From a virus: 38,892 nt of DNA. Location of the stretch: positions 1-38,892 of IMG/VR virus record IMGVR_UViG_3300035670_000584. One strand, 5' to 3'. This document shows positions 29,034 through 38,302 of this stretch, piece after piece (position 1 is the stretch's first letter; every line of letters starts with the position of its first letter). A program made the translations under genes and the position numbers. Below the pieces are notes generated by a model. It was not told where the DNA came from. It made no database searches and was given only the letters and a program-made list of their open reading frames with translations.

Positions 29034-30141
29034 TAAATTCCCGATTGCATGGATAACGCAAGACAATGACCTTGTCGGTAATGCTTTTGGGTATCGTGTT
29101 CATAATTCGTATATGAAGAAATACAGCGCAAAGTATTTCTCATTCGATTACCGTTCAGATATTGCATTACACATAGTTCCTGCCGATAAGTTCAAATACA
29201 TACCGAACAAATTTAATATCTTATTTACGATGTGGGAGTTCTTGGATATACCGAAAACGTATGAACGGGCGTTGAAAGAAGCGGACATGATTGTTGTGCC
29301 GTGTTCGTTTTGTCGGGATTTGTTCGCACGATATACAACGAAGCCGATTTATGTTTGTTGGGAAGGTGTTGAAGCGGAACGATTCCCGTTTAAAGAGCGT
29401 AATTTTACGCAAGGCGGTAAGTTTAGATTCCTGTGGGTTGGCGCTCCGAATCCACGCAAGGGGTATCCGATAGTATTAGAAGCAACGAAAGTATTTGAGC
29501 AAATACCGAATGTTGAAATATATCTAAAGACAACAACACATGCGGTTGATAGACGGGAGATATTACAACGGGTATTTAAGAACAGAAGCGAGTTGAGGAA
29601 ATCAAGACCTGATTACATAAGCGAGTTATTATATCGGTTACGGCAGGAGAAGATATACGATGGCGTTGCAAATAGCGTTAAGAAATTCGGCAAACATGAG
29701 AACATCATATTCGATACACGGATATTATCGAAAGAGGAATTAGTTGATTTATACCATTCAGCGCATTGTTTTATATTGCCGTCATTCGGGGAAGGGTGGG
29801 GATTGACGTTGAGTGAAGCGATGGCAACGGGAGCGCCTTGCATAAGCGTTGATTATACGGGTTGTAAGGATTTCTTTTCTGATTCGGTTGGTTATACATT
29901 GAAATATGCGTTTGCAGAGCAGGAATTAAAGAATTACGACTTAACGACACGGAGTTATGTTCCTGATACGCAGGATTTCGTTAATCAGATGTTTAAGGTA
30001 ATTATGGATTACGGTGAAGCGAAACGAAAAGGATTACGGGCGAGTGAGTTGATTAGAAATAAATTCACATGGGAACGGTCTGCTAAACGGTTATATGAAA
30101 TTATAATGATGGCAAAAGAACAAATACGGAAGGTGGCGTGA
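28996..30141 (+). CDS. GT4-type glycosyltransferase
   Basis: The protein has 381 residues in the GT-B fold. Residues 140-155 read GKFRFLWVGAPNPRKGY, and the donor site is in LPSFGEGWGLTLSEAMATG, with Glu266 and Glu274 forming the E-x7-E motif typical of family 4 transferases. The N-terminal half (ILFTMWEFLDIP, then MIVVPCSFCRDLF) is like those of protein or lipid glycosyltransferases. GTG 28996 is required because the first ATG is 39 codons in. It overlaps the zinc ribbon by 38 bases and the neck gene by one base. Sugar and acceptor unknown. Confidence 0.85.
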   Translation: MAENLKSQVLPSDKFPIAWITQDNDLVGNAFGYRVHNSYMKKYSAKYFSFDYRSDIALHIVPADKFKYIPNKFNILFTMWEFLDIPKTYERALKEADMIVVPCSFCRDLFARYTTKPIYVCWEGVEAERFPFKERNFTQGGKFRFLWVGAPNPRKGYPIVLEATKVFEQIPNVEIYLKTTTHAVDRREILQRVFKNRSELRKSRPDYISELLYRLRQEKIYDGVANSVKKFGKHENIIFDTRILSKEELVDLYHSAHCFILPSFGEGWGLTLSEAMATGAPCISVDYTGCKDFFSDSVGYTLKYAFAEQELKNYDLTTRSYVPDTQDFVNQMFKVIMDYGEAKRKGLRASELIRNKFTWERSAKRLYEIIMMAKEQIRKVA

Positions 30142-30683
30142 TGATAGTTACATTGACAGACGTTAAAAACTATATGGGAATAACGAGGATAACGGATGAT
30201 GTTGTTTTATTCCGCATATTAGAACGGGCAGACAGGCAGATGAAAAGCGAATGTAGAAGGGAATTTGAATCAGCATCGAGAACGGAGTATTACGATGGAT
30301 TTGCAACGTGTGAATTGAATGTTCGTGAAGCACCTATCACGGCAATTACATCAATATATGACGATTGTGATATTGCGTTTGGGAGCGATACGCTGATACC
30401 TGCAACGGATTATTATTATGATGCGAACAAGGGGATAATTTATCTTAAATATTCGGTATTTACGAAAGGCATTAAGAATATAAAGGTTGTTTATACAGCA
30501 GGATATTCGGCAATGACAATGCCGTATGACGTTAAGAAGGCGGTCATTAACCTTGCGTGTGCGGATTATATAGAATCACAGGGTGCATTGAACGCAATTC
30601 AGGCGGTTGATTATGTGTATAAACCTGATTTATTGAGGAAAGAAGCGTATAAGATAATCAATCTATATAAAAGGTATGTGTAA
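30141..30683 (+). CDS. Head-tail connector (gp6-like)
   Basis: The protein has 180 residues. It starts MIVTLTDVKNYMGITRITDD and ends in helices (VKKAVINLACADYIESQGAL; LRKEAYKIINLYKRY), with the middle beta segment TEYYDGFATCELNVREAPIT. This is the pattern of HK97 gp6-type adaptor proteins that sit under the portal. ATG 30141 is preferred over GTG 30138, with GGAAGGTGG upstream. It is coupled to the glycosyltransferase by TGATG, so the cassette and neck genes are one operon. Confidence 0.8.
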   Translation: MIVTLTDVKNYMGITRITDDVVLFRILERADRQMKSECRREFESASRTEYYDGFATCELNVREAPITAITSIYDDCDIAFGSDTLIPATDYYYDANKGIIYLKYSVFTKGIKNIKVVYTAGYSAMTMPYDVKKAVINLACADYIESQGALNAIQAVDYVYKPDLLRKEAYKIINLYKRYV

Positions 30684-31276
30684 TGATAACGGTTGATATT
30701 CCGCAAGCAGAAATAGATAGAATAAAGAAAATGTTTGAACGTGTGCAATCGTCTGCTTTGGAAAAGCGCATGATTACGAAATCATCTGCACATTTAACGA
30801 GAGCATTGAAAAAGAACATAGCAGGTGTGATATTGCATCATAGGACAGGGCAATTAAGCAGGTCAATTAATTATTCGATTAATAAATATGGTGTTAAGTC
30901 GTGGGTTGGCGAAGTTGGGAGCGGTGTTGGCATTGGTGAGCGGATGATTTATGCTGATATACACGAAACGGGCGGTGTAATAAAACCAAGACCTGAAAAC
31001 AAAAGTGGTTATCTTACAATACCGATTAGAGCAGGTAGCACAGGAGCGATAAATTTAGGTTTATGGAAATATAAAAGCGGTGCTAAAAAAGGTCAAGATA
31101 AGACACCGATTTCGTTTAGTTCAAAGGTAATTAGTTTCAGAAGGAAAAAGAGCGTTACGATTCCTGCACGTAGGTATATGAGCATAACGGCAGAGCAGGA
31201 AGTCAATAATGTTGTGAATATATTTGAAACGGAAATAAATACTGCGATTAATAACGCCACTAATCAGAAGGATTAA
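30683..31276 (+). CDS. Head closure / minor tail protein (HK97 gp10-like)
   Basis: The protein has 197 residues. Typical blocks are HHRTGQLSRSINYSI, YADIHETGGVI and TIPARRYMSITAEQEVNNVV, as in the HK97 gp10 family of neck or tail-completion proteins. It overlaps the connector by one base (TAATG). It is followed by a probable tail terminator gene, the usual order. Confidence 0.8.
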   Translation: MITVDIPQAEIDRIKKMFERVQSSALEKRMITKSSAHLTRALKKNIAGVILHHRTGQLSRSINYSINKYGVKSWVGEVGSGVGIGERMIYADIHETGGVIKPRPENKSGYLTIPIRAGSTGAINLGLWKYKSGAKKGQDKTPISFSSKVISFRRKKSVTIPARRYMSITAEQEVNNVVNIFETEINTAINNATNQKD

Positions 31277-31282
31277 TTATAT

Positions 31283-31720
31283 ATGGCAACGAATAGTTCA
31301 GTATTAACGGCATTAAAGACACAGATTGAGAATAATGCAAATTTAACGTATGTGAAGAATGTATATTTAGGTATTCGGGAAGTGGTTGCGGAATTTCCCG
31401 TGATATTCATTGAGCCGATTTCAACGGATGAAACAGACGGGAGTTATGCGTGTCAGGAGATAGTGTTTAATGTTGCGGTTGTTGGTGCGGTTGAGTGTGT
31501 TGAAGAAGATTTGCAGTTGATTGGCGATACGGATAATAAGGGCATATTAGATTTAGAGAACGATATTAAGAAGGCAATCAGTAGTGATGAAACGATTGGT
31601 GGAACGTGTTATCACTTGAATATAGTGCGGACAAATTATACGGAGAAAGAGTTAAATATTCGCAGGTGTCAAATTGAAATTCAATTACGATATAAACAAA
31701 ATGCTTCAACAAGAGCGTAA
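31283..31720 (+). CDS. Tail terminator / completion protein (probable)
   Basis: The protein has 145 residues. An N-terminal helix (SSVLTALKTQIENNANLTYV) is followed by strands (EFPVIFIEPISTDE; CQEIVFNVAVVGAV) and LDLENDIKKAISSDE, then a final strand (CQIEIQLRYKQ). This fits the gpU-like terminator fold that caps the tail tube. It starts 7 bases after the gp10-like stop. The family is inferred mainly from order and secondary structure. Confidence 0.65.
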   Translation: MATNSSVLTALKTQIENNANLTYVKNVYLGIREVVAEFPVIFIEPISTDETDGSYACQEIVFNVAVVGAVECVEEDLQLIGDTDNKGILDLENDIKKAISSDETIGGTCYHLNIVRTNYTEKELNIRRCQIEIQLRYKQNASTRA

Positions 31721-31736
31721 ATAAGGAGATTTGAAA

Positions 31737-32135
31737 ATGGCAAAATGGTGTGATGAAGGCGAAAACAGAGTTGCAGACATATTATTTGATGACCAAGCGG
31801 TTGATGCTACGTTGTATCTAGGATTATATGAAAATTCGACCGAACCTGCGGAAGATGCGACATTGGCAGGGATTACGGAACAGGCAGGTGGAACGGGATA
31901 TGCACGGATTGAATTAACACGGGGAACATGGACAGTAACGGGTTCAGTTGCGAGTTATGCACAACAAACATTCACGGCAAACGGTGGCGATTGGGGTGAC
32001 CAATACGGTTATTTTATTGCAACGAGTTCAGATGGTTCAGGGAAGTTATTATGTGTTGAGCATTTCTCCGATGGTCCTTATGCGGTAACGGATGGTGATT
32101 CAGTTAAGATTACGCCTAGCATTACAGTTGGCTAA
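31737..32135 (+). CDS. Structural protein of unknown class at start of the fibre block
   Basis: The protein has 132 residues, beta-rich, with Trp-Cys near the start and ATLYLGLYENSTEPAED in the first third, later YARIELTRGTWTVTG. Similar 'lyLGLyen' phage proteins are found near structural genes, without defined role. AAGGAG at 31724-31729 sets ATG 31737. It is the last gene before the long fibre, which begins 13 bases downstream. Confidence 0.55.
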   Translation: MAKWCDEGENRVADILFDDQAVDATLYLGLYENSTEPAEDATLAGITEQAGGTGYARIELTRGTWTVTGSVASYAQQTFTANGGDWGDQYGYFIATSSDGSGKLLCVEHFSDGPYAVTDGDSVKITPSITVG

Positions 32136-32148
32136 CGAAAGGCATTTG

Positions 32149-35100
32149 ATGAAACGGATATTTCTTTTAATTTTATTGCTTATTGTAAGCATAACGGGTT
32201 TGGCTTATGGCGAGGATTGGAAGGAAGACCCTTCATCACCGAGTTATACGGAGAACACATACACGGCAAATGCTAATTTGTTTATCGCTCCATACGCATC
32301 ACCTCGTTATGATTTGACACTTAATAGAAACCTTGTGATTCTTGATTCTATATTAGGCGATGTTGAGTATAACGCTGATTTGACGGACGATGTTACAAAA
32401 TGGGTTAGTGTTACATATCCGAATCTTGATACTGATTCAACGGATGATTTGGTTATTGATGATGTTTATACTGCGATTAAAGGAAGTGGATTTGAGAACA
32501 GGACGGATTCAAGCATAGCGTTTGAGGATTCAAGTAGAACGCTTACAATCACGGGAACATTTAATATTTATTCTCAAGTTGCAGGGGTAACGACTAAATA
32601 TAGCAAAACAACGGCAGGAATAATTATACCTGATGTCGAGGGGTTATATTTTGTTTATTATACTGCATTAGGGGTATTGACACAATCGACTACGGCATGG
32701 GATTTCACGACAGGTAAGATTTTCGTTGCAACGGTTTATTGGGATGGCACGAAGGGGTTACTTACAGACGAACGTCATGGCGTAATTATGGACGATGCAA
32801 CGCATGAATTATTGCATGATTGTATCGGGACGTTATATGAAACAGGACTAGCAGGAACGATAACAGATAGCGGATTTATTATTGCAGAAGGTCAGATTGA
32901 CGATGAAGATTTAGAGATTGATATTGATGAGCAGAAATTTTGTCGTGTTGTTTGGAATGATGCAGGAACGGGGACGATTGATTGCACGACAGCGCAGAAT
33001 AAATATTATTATGAATCATCTGATATTATTCAGTATGACGATGGTGATGGGACACCTGCTGATGTTGATAATAACTCGTATGTTGCCTATTGGCTATTTG
33101 CGACAAACGAGATAGCAACACCAATCTATTCTATTATGGGACAACGGACAGATGTCCTATTGGCTAACGCTCGTGAGAATAATACTTTATCATCTTTAAA
33201 TTTAAGAATACCATCAAAAGAATACAGAGTATTATATAGAGTTATTTTGCAAAGAAGTGGAACAAGCGAAACATATATTGAATCAACTGATTATCGTGCG
33301 GTATCGCCATCACCGAGTGGGACGTATGTTCCAACTGACCACGGGACATTGGCAGGATTGACGGATAACGACCATACGCAGTATTTATTAAGAACTGATG
33401 TAACGCCTACGGGTGCTATTTCTAACGGTAGCACGGCACTTGTTACTGCTGATACGGTCTATGATGCAGGGTATATAACAGACGGGAACACGGGATGGGA
33501 CAACACATATAACCTATTAGATAAAGATACAGATTCTATAACGGCATTGAGTGGTAATTTATCAGTAGGGCAGTTTAATTCGGGGACGAACGCATCGGGT
33601 TCAACGTATTGGCGTGGTGATGGGACATGGGTTGCGGTTAGCGGAAGTGCTGATACGGATTGGACGGAATCGGGCGATATTATATCAACGGTTGACGATG
33701 TATATGTATTCGGTAATGTCAGCGTATCGGAATGTATTACGATTGCAGATACGATATTCTGCGATACATTTGAAACGATTGACGGCACAGGGGATTTCTC
33801 AATCGAGAACGGTGGGTTAACGATTGAAGGTTGTTTGACGGTATCGAGTATGCTATCGCCAACAGGAACAGTTTATGAGATGGTGTGGGATTCAGCGACA
33901 GGACAGGTTGGACGTAGTAATGTTGCGTTTCCGATTGGTGGCGGTAGCGTTGGAAGCGGTGATATTGAAGGTGTTAATGTAAGCGGTCTATTAGGTGGTG
34001 GTGGAGATAGTGGAACTGTTACGGTATCGTTAGGTGTGATTGATATATCATCAGCATCAACGGTAAGCGGAACATTACGCCATGAAAACGGTGGACTTGA
34101 AGCGGATGTTTCTGCTTATAATGGGTTCGTTAAAATAAGCGGTGGCTCAACAAGCGCAGTTACGGCTAATGCAGGGACAGATATTACTGCTGACCTTGAG
34201 GAAGAAGTAACAGAAGGTTCGTTGGCGGATTCGGTTATTGTTAGTGCAGATATAAAAGACGGTGAAGTAGGACACCTTGATATTGCAACTGATGCTGTTG
34301 GCGCAGACGAATTAAGTGCATCAGCAGTTGAGAGTGAACTTGAAGCGGTATTAGATTTAGCAGAATTACAAGGTGAAGTTACTACGGCTCAACTGCCAGA
34401 TAACGTGACAACTGGTTTAGTATTAACAACTGACCTAGCGAGTCTTGCAGTAGATGTTACAACTTCAAAAGGTGTATTCGTTGCTGATAGTGCATATGGT
34501 GCAGGTTGGAATGGACGGACAAATGTTCCTACAATGAACGCAGTATACGATGCTATTGAAGCCCTAGAAGTTGGTGGTATGACTAACATAGTTGACACCG
34601 CAGAAGGTGTGCAGATAACGGGTGATGCAACGGTGAGTGTGAATGTTACTGCGGTAGGTGGGATATTCTCCGCTGATGTTGCATATGGTTCGTCATGGAA
34701 TGGCAAGACACAGTTGCCAACGATGAACGCTTTATATGACAAGATTGAAACACTTGGCGGTTCTAGCATATGGACAGATACAGAAGAAGGTGCATATATC
34801 GGGCAGAACTTAACCGTAGATGGTTCTTTGTCATTAGGTAATAACCTAACGGTCAATAAAGACCTACGGGTTAATGGCGATTTGACGGTTGATGGAATTA
34901 ATCTATTAGCGTTTAGTCGTGGTGATTTATACGGCAACGGTCAGATATGGCAGGATGGAAGCAATCTTATCGAGTTGACGGTTACAGGAACAGGGTTGGT
35001 TAAGATGTGGGCAGACCTGTCGGTTGATGATTCATTGACGGTTGATAACACGATATGGGCGGTATATTACAGAGGTGCAGGGACATATCTAACGGCACTT

Positions 35101-35805
35101 GACGGTGAGAATATAACTGATGATACGATTGATGATGATTCGATTGATTTCACGGATGTTACATTAGCAGATTTGACCTTTGACGTTGGTTCTGTTGATA
35201 CGACAGAATTTGGATATCTTAACGGGGTAACGAGTTCGATACAAGACCAATTAGGCGGTAAACAGGCAACGGTAACAGAAGGTAGCCTTGCAGATAATGT
35301 AATTGTATCGGCAGATATTAAGGATGGTGAAGTCGGTAGTGGTGATTTAGCGGACGGAACACAGGCATCACCGATTACATTCACTAACCTGCAATCGCAG
35401 GATGCAACTGTTACTGGTTCGTTGAGTGTATCAACACTTGTCTATACACGCAATAGGATGTCACAACCGATTATGTCGTTGAACATCAATACTCCAACGG
35501 TATCATTTGACGACATAAAAAAGAAGTTCCCACGACCTATGACGGTAACGGCAGTATATATATTCGTTACTGGTGGGACGAGCGTTGAGTGTTCGCTTGG
35601 TGCGGTTGATTCAGATGGTAATGATTCAGACATAGCGGATGTAAACGGTGCTAATTTCACGGCATCGGCAGGGACACAGTTAGCCGATACATCAATGGGT
35701 GGAACGGCTACACTACTTGCAGACGAATGGTTACAGTTTGATACGGTGGCGGTCACAGGTGCGGTTACTAACATAAGTGTAACGGTGTATGGATATGAAA
35801 CATAA
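32149..35805 (+). CDS. Long tail fibre-like protein with signal peptide
   Basis: The protein has 1218 residues. MKRIFLLILLLIVSITGLAYG is a typical signal peptide (cut after Leu-Ala-Tyr-Gly or nearby). Fibre motifs include LAGLTDNDHTQYLL, two copies of VTEGSLAD[SN]VIVSADIKDG (about 34210 and 35272), two copies of an 'AYG..WNG.T..PTMNA.YD.IE.L' unit (34470-34566 and 34656-34755), and shaft text (LTVNKDLRVNGDLTVDGI) shared with the fibre at 10947. CGAAAGG precedes ATG 32149. Fibres normally fold in the cytoplasm, so an export signal is unexpected. Receptor binding is inferred. Confidence 0.75.
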   Translation: MKRIFLLILLLIVSITGLAYGEDWKEDPSSPSYTENTYTANANLFIAPYASPRYDLTLNRNLVILDSILGDVEYNADLTDDVTKWVSVTYPNLDTDSTDDLVIDDVYTAIKGSGFENRTDSSIAFEDSSRTLTITGTFNIYSQVAGVTTKYSKTTAGIIIPDVEGLYFVYYTALGVLTQSTTAWDFTTGKIFVATVYWDGTKGLLTDERHGVIMDDATHELLHDCIGTLYETGLAGTITDSGFIIAEGQIDDEDLEIDIDEQKFCRVVWNDAGTGTIDCTTAQNKYYYESSDIIQYDDGDGTPADVDNNSYVAYWLFATNEIATPIYSIMGQRTDVLLANARENNTLSSLNLRIPSKEYRVLYRVILQRSGTSETYIESTDYRAVSPSPSGTYVPTDHGTLAGLTDNDHTQYLLRTDVTPTGAISNGSTALVTADTVYDAGYITDGNTGWDNTYNLLDKDTDSITALSGNLSVGQFNSGTNASGSTYWRGDGTWVAVSGSADTDWTESGDIISTVDDVYVFGNVSVSECITIADTIFCDTFETIDGTGDFSIENGGLTIEGCLTVSSMLSPTGTVYEMVWDSATGQVGRSNVAFPIGGGSVGSGDIEGVNVSGLLGGGGDSGTVTVSLGVIDISSASTVSGTLRHENGGLEADVSAYNGFVKISGGSTSAVTANAGTDITADLEEEVTEGSLADSVIVSADIKDGEVGHLDIATDAVGADELSASAVESELEAVLDLAELQGEVTTAQLPDNVTTGLVLTTDLASLAVDVTTSKGVFVADSAYGAGWNGRTNVPTMNAVYDAIEALEVGGMTNIVDTAEGVQITGDATVSVNVTAVGGIFSADVAYGSSWNGKTQLPTMNALYDKIETLGGSSIWTDTEEGAYIGQNLTVDGSLSLGNNLTVNKDLRVNGDLTVDGINLLAFSRGDLYGNGQIWQDGSNLIELTVTGTGLVKMWADLSVDDSLTVDNTIWAVYYRGAGTYLTALDGENITDDTIDDDSIDFTDVTLADLTFDVGSVDTTEFGYLNGVTSSIQDQLGGKQATVTEGSLADNVIVSADIKDGEVGSGDLADGTQASPITFTNLQSQDATVTGSLSVSTLVYTRNRMSQPIMSLNINTPTVSFDDIKKKFPRPMTVTAVYIFVTGGTSVECSLGAVDSDGNDSDIADVNGANFTASAGTQLADTSMGGTATLLADEWLQFDTVAVTGAVTNISVTVYGYET

Positions 35806-36406
35806 GATTATAGCGGTTATTATATGTCTGTTGATGTGCGGTAATGTGTATGCTCTATCAACGGGTGCGAAAGTTCCGACATCATCATCAACTGCATCAT
35901 CTGACCCGCATAGCGATAATGATTGGGTAACGATAGCAGAAATATATTCTAATAACGGGACACACGCAAACATAACGGACAATACTTATGACAATGGTGA
36001 CCAATCATATCTTGCGTATGTTAAAGGGTTTGATTTCTCTGCCTTGCCAACTGATGCAGTTATCACAGGAGTAACGCTTGAGTTTGAAGCGTATTATGCA
36101 GTTGGTGGCAGTTCGATTGATTATCTATATTTATTAGATGCCAGCGGTGCGGTGCAAGGTAATAATAATTGTGCGACACCATACGCATTATCAGCAACGG
36201 CAGGAACAACATTCACACGGGGTAGTTCATCTGACACATGGGGTGCGACATTAACAAGGGCGATTGTAACTGATGCTGATTTTGGTATATGTTTAGGCAC
36301 GATTGCAACGGGTAATAACTCTGATATATATTTCGATTATGTAACAATGACGATTGAATATACAAGCGCATCAACTGCAACAGGGCAGGTGATAATATGC
36401 GATTGA
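35789..36406 (+). CDS. Exported beta-sandwich protein 1 of the fibre block
   Basis: The protein has 205 residues (203 if ATG 35795 is used). MDMKHKIIAVIICLLMCGNV ending Tyr-Ala is a signal peptide. The mature part begins with a Ser/Thr-rich stretch (PTSSSTASSDPHSDNDW) and continues as strands (ITGVTLEFEAYYAVGGSSID; DIYFDYVTMTIEYT), the outline of a carbohydrate-binding-like beta sandwich. It overlaps the long fibre's end by 17 bases and the next gene by 10. No named family is certain. Confidence 0.6.
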   Translation: MDMKHKIIAVIICLLMCGNVYALSTGAKVPTSSSTASSDPHSDNDWVTIAEIYSNNGTHANITDNTYDNGDQSYLAYVKGFDFSALPTDAVITGVTLEFEAYYAVGGSSIDYLYLLDASGAVQGNNNCATPYALSATAGTTFTRGSSSDTWGATLTRAIVTDADFGICLGTIATGNNSDIYFDYVTMTIEYTSASTATGQVIICD

Positions 36407-37203
36407 TTGCGACAACGATATTACTCCTAATGTTCGGCACGATAGCGAGTGCAGGGCTTTGGTTTGGTGGGGTGGAGCCGAGTGGTGCAACCGATTACAC
36501 TAAAGATGCAGATTGTGTGTTCGCTTGTTATATGAATGGCGAAACGACAGAAGTTGATAGAAGTGGTGCTAGTGGTAATTTGTCTGTTTCAGATGGTGAT
36601 ACGATTGAAAGGTCAACGACAGTTCCAACAGGATATAGTGGTTACTCAAGGACATTTGCAACCGCTGATGCTGATGGTCTATATCATGCTGACGAATTGG
36701 CAACTGACATAAATGGTGTTGATGCTCAATGGACTATTGTTGCGTGGATATATAGGTCATCCGTAGGAGCGACACAAGCAGTAGTATCAAAATATAACAC
36801 ATCGGCAAACAGGCAATATATCCTATATGCAGGACTTGATAATGATATGGGTGCATTTGCATCTGGTGATGGAACAAATATTACACAATCATGGACACCT
36901 AATAACAGCATAGGAAGCACATCGACTTGGTATCATATTGCGTATGTTTGCGATGATGTCAATTTAACAGGTTATTTGAACGGTGATGTGGCTACAAGTG
37001 CAGGAGAAAATCCGCTATCGTATACAAACGGATTATATGACGGTTCTGCTCTTTTTTCTATTGGTGTTAGAATAGCTGACGGTGGATTCGGTTTTGATGG
37101 CTTGATTGACGAGGTTGCGGTTTTTAAGAGGGCATTGTCAGAATCAGAGATTGAAGAAATAATGACATACGGTATTGACGGAACAAATGGTGGAAATGAT
37201 TAA
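36397..37203 (+). CDS. Exported LamG/concanavalin-like lectin domain protein
   Basis: The protein has 268 residues. MRLIATTILLLMFGTIASAG is a clear signal peptide (Ala-Ser-Ala). The rest is a LamG-like jelly roll: QWTIVAWIYRSS, WYHIAYVCDDVNLTGYLNGD, and the hallmark end FDGLIDEVAVFKRALSESEI. Such domains bind sugars or proteins at surfaces. AGGTGATAAT before ATG 36397 is a good site; it overlaps both neighbours. A host surface-glycan role is inferred. Confidence 0.75.
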   Translation: MRLIATTILLLMFGTIASAGLWFGGVEPSGATDYTKDADCVFACYMNGETTEVDRSGASGNLSVSDGDTIERSTTVPTGYSGYSRTFATADADGLYHADELATDINGVDAQWTIVAWIYRSSVGATQAVVSKYNTSANRQYILYAGLDNDMGAFASGDGTNITQSWTPNNSIGSTSTWYHIAYVCDDVNLTGYLNGDVATSAGENPLSYTNGLYDGSALFSIGVRIADGGFGFDGLIDEVAVFKRALSESEIEEIMTYGIDGTNGGND

Positions 37204-38302
37204 ACGCACACTATCACTCATACTTATCTATCTCATGTTCAGCGGTTCGGTCTATCTTGGAAGGTATCCGTTGACAACGACTTCATTATTTGAATTTTCA
37301 GATAATTTTGCTACAACAATGGTAGATGAATATAGTGGTGTATGGTGTCCTGCTAGAGGAACATATACCATAACATCAGAAGAATTAGTTCATTCTGGTT
37401 CAATAGGAGAACCAGATTTTTTTATTATTAATGAACCAAAACAATTTATTAATGGTAGCATTGAGGTCAAAGCGAAAACAGTATCGACATACGAACATTG
37501 CGGTATCGCTTTTAGAATACAAGATATGAATAATTATTATTGTTGGCAATGGTGTAATAATTACAACACTCCCGATATGGAACTTGTTGTTGTTGTCGAT
37601 GGTGTAGAAACACAATTAGGAAGTGGAACTGGTTCTTATAACGACCTTGCTACATTTTATACAATGAAAGTTGTTCTTTCTGGCTCGTCAATTAAAACAT
37701 ATGTTGATGGTAATTTAATTGATGATGTAACTGACACGACATATTCACAAGGATATGTTGCTTTATATTCAAGTCGTGCATCTGGGCAAGGAACATATGA
37801 TGATTTCAGTATGTCAATGACTTATGTAAATGATACTCAAACTGGTTTGATAGAAGATAATAGTGATACTTATGCTGATTTTAGTTACTCTGGATGGGAC
37901 AGAGGTTTTGGTTCTGGAGAAACTTATCTGTGTGGTAGGTCTGGGCAAATAACTACAATATATTATGAGCATGATTCTACTCTTAATAGAGATGTTATGA
38001 ATTGTGGTGTATTTACAAAAGACAAATATATTGCGTTTTCAGTAAATGAAGGTGATGATGTTGGTAGCGGAGTATCATCATTTACATTGCAATATCCTAT
38101 GATTGTATTGGGTGGAGTTACTTATGGATTAGACACACAATGCGATGATACATCATGGGCAATGTGGGGAATAGTTGATGCTGGAGTGTCAACAGGACAT
38201 AATACTAGGTCGGAGATTGATTATCTTGGTTTGAACCAAGATGAAGCATCTCAAGGATATGATAACACAGCAGGAAGAAAGTTAAAACTATGGGCATCAT
38301 AA
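37187..38302 (+). CDS. Exported jelly-roll protein 2 of the fibre block
   Basis: The protein has about 371 residues. The N-terminus (MVEMIKRTLSLILIYLMFSG) resembles a signal peptide. It contains LFEFSDNFATTMVDEYSGVW, the opening of a DUF1080/LamG-like jelly roll, with GIAFRIQDMNNYYCWQW and SSIKTYVDGNLIDDV typical of that fold, then a second domain of unknown type. Candidate starts are ATG 37187, GTG 37190 and ATG 37196; none has an ideal site. Codon use (many GGT, ACT, TCT) differs from the older fibre genes, suggesting a newer acquisition. Confidence 0.65.
   Translation: MVEMIKRTLSLILIYLMFSGSVYLGRYPLTTTSLFEFSDNFATTMVDEYSGVWCPARGTYTITSEELVHSGSIGEPDFFIINEPKQFINGSIEVKAKTVSTYEHCGIAFRIQDMNNYYCWQWCNNYNTPDMELVVVVDGVETQLGSGTGSYNDLATFYTMKVVLSGSSIKTYVDGNLIDDVTDTTYSQGYVALYSSRASGQGTYDDFSMSMTYVNDTQTGLIEDNSDTYADFSYSGWDRGFGSGETYLCGRSGQITTIYYEHDSTLNRDVMNCGVFTKDKYIAFSVNEGDDVGSGVSSFTLQYPMIVLGGVTYGLDTQCDDTSWAMWGIVDAGVSTGHNTRSEIDYLGLNQDEASQGYDNTAGRKLKLWAS

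Noticed and set aside
34389-34937. Long open frames on the minus strand inside the fibre gene
   Set aside because: They mirror the low-complexity Thr/Val/Gly codons of the + strand fibre and have no ribosome sites or family pattern.
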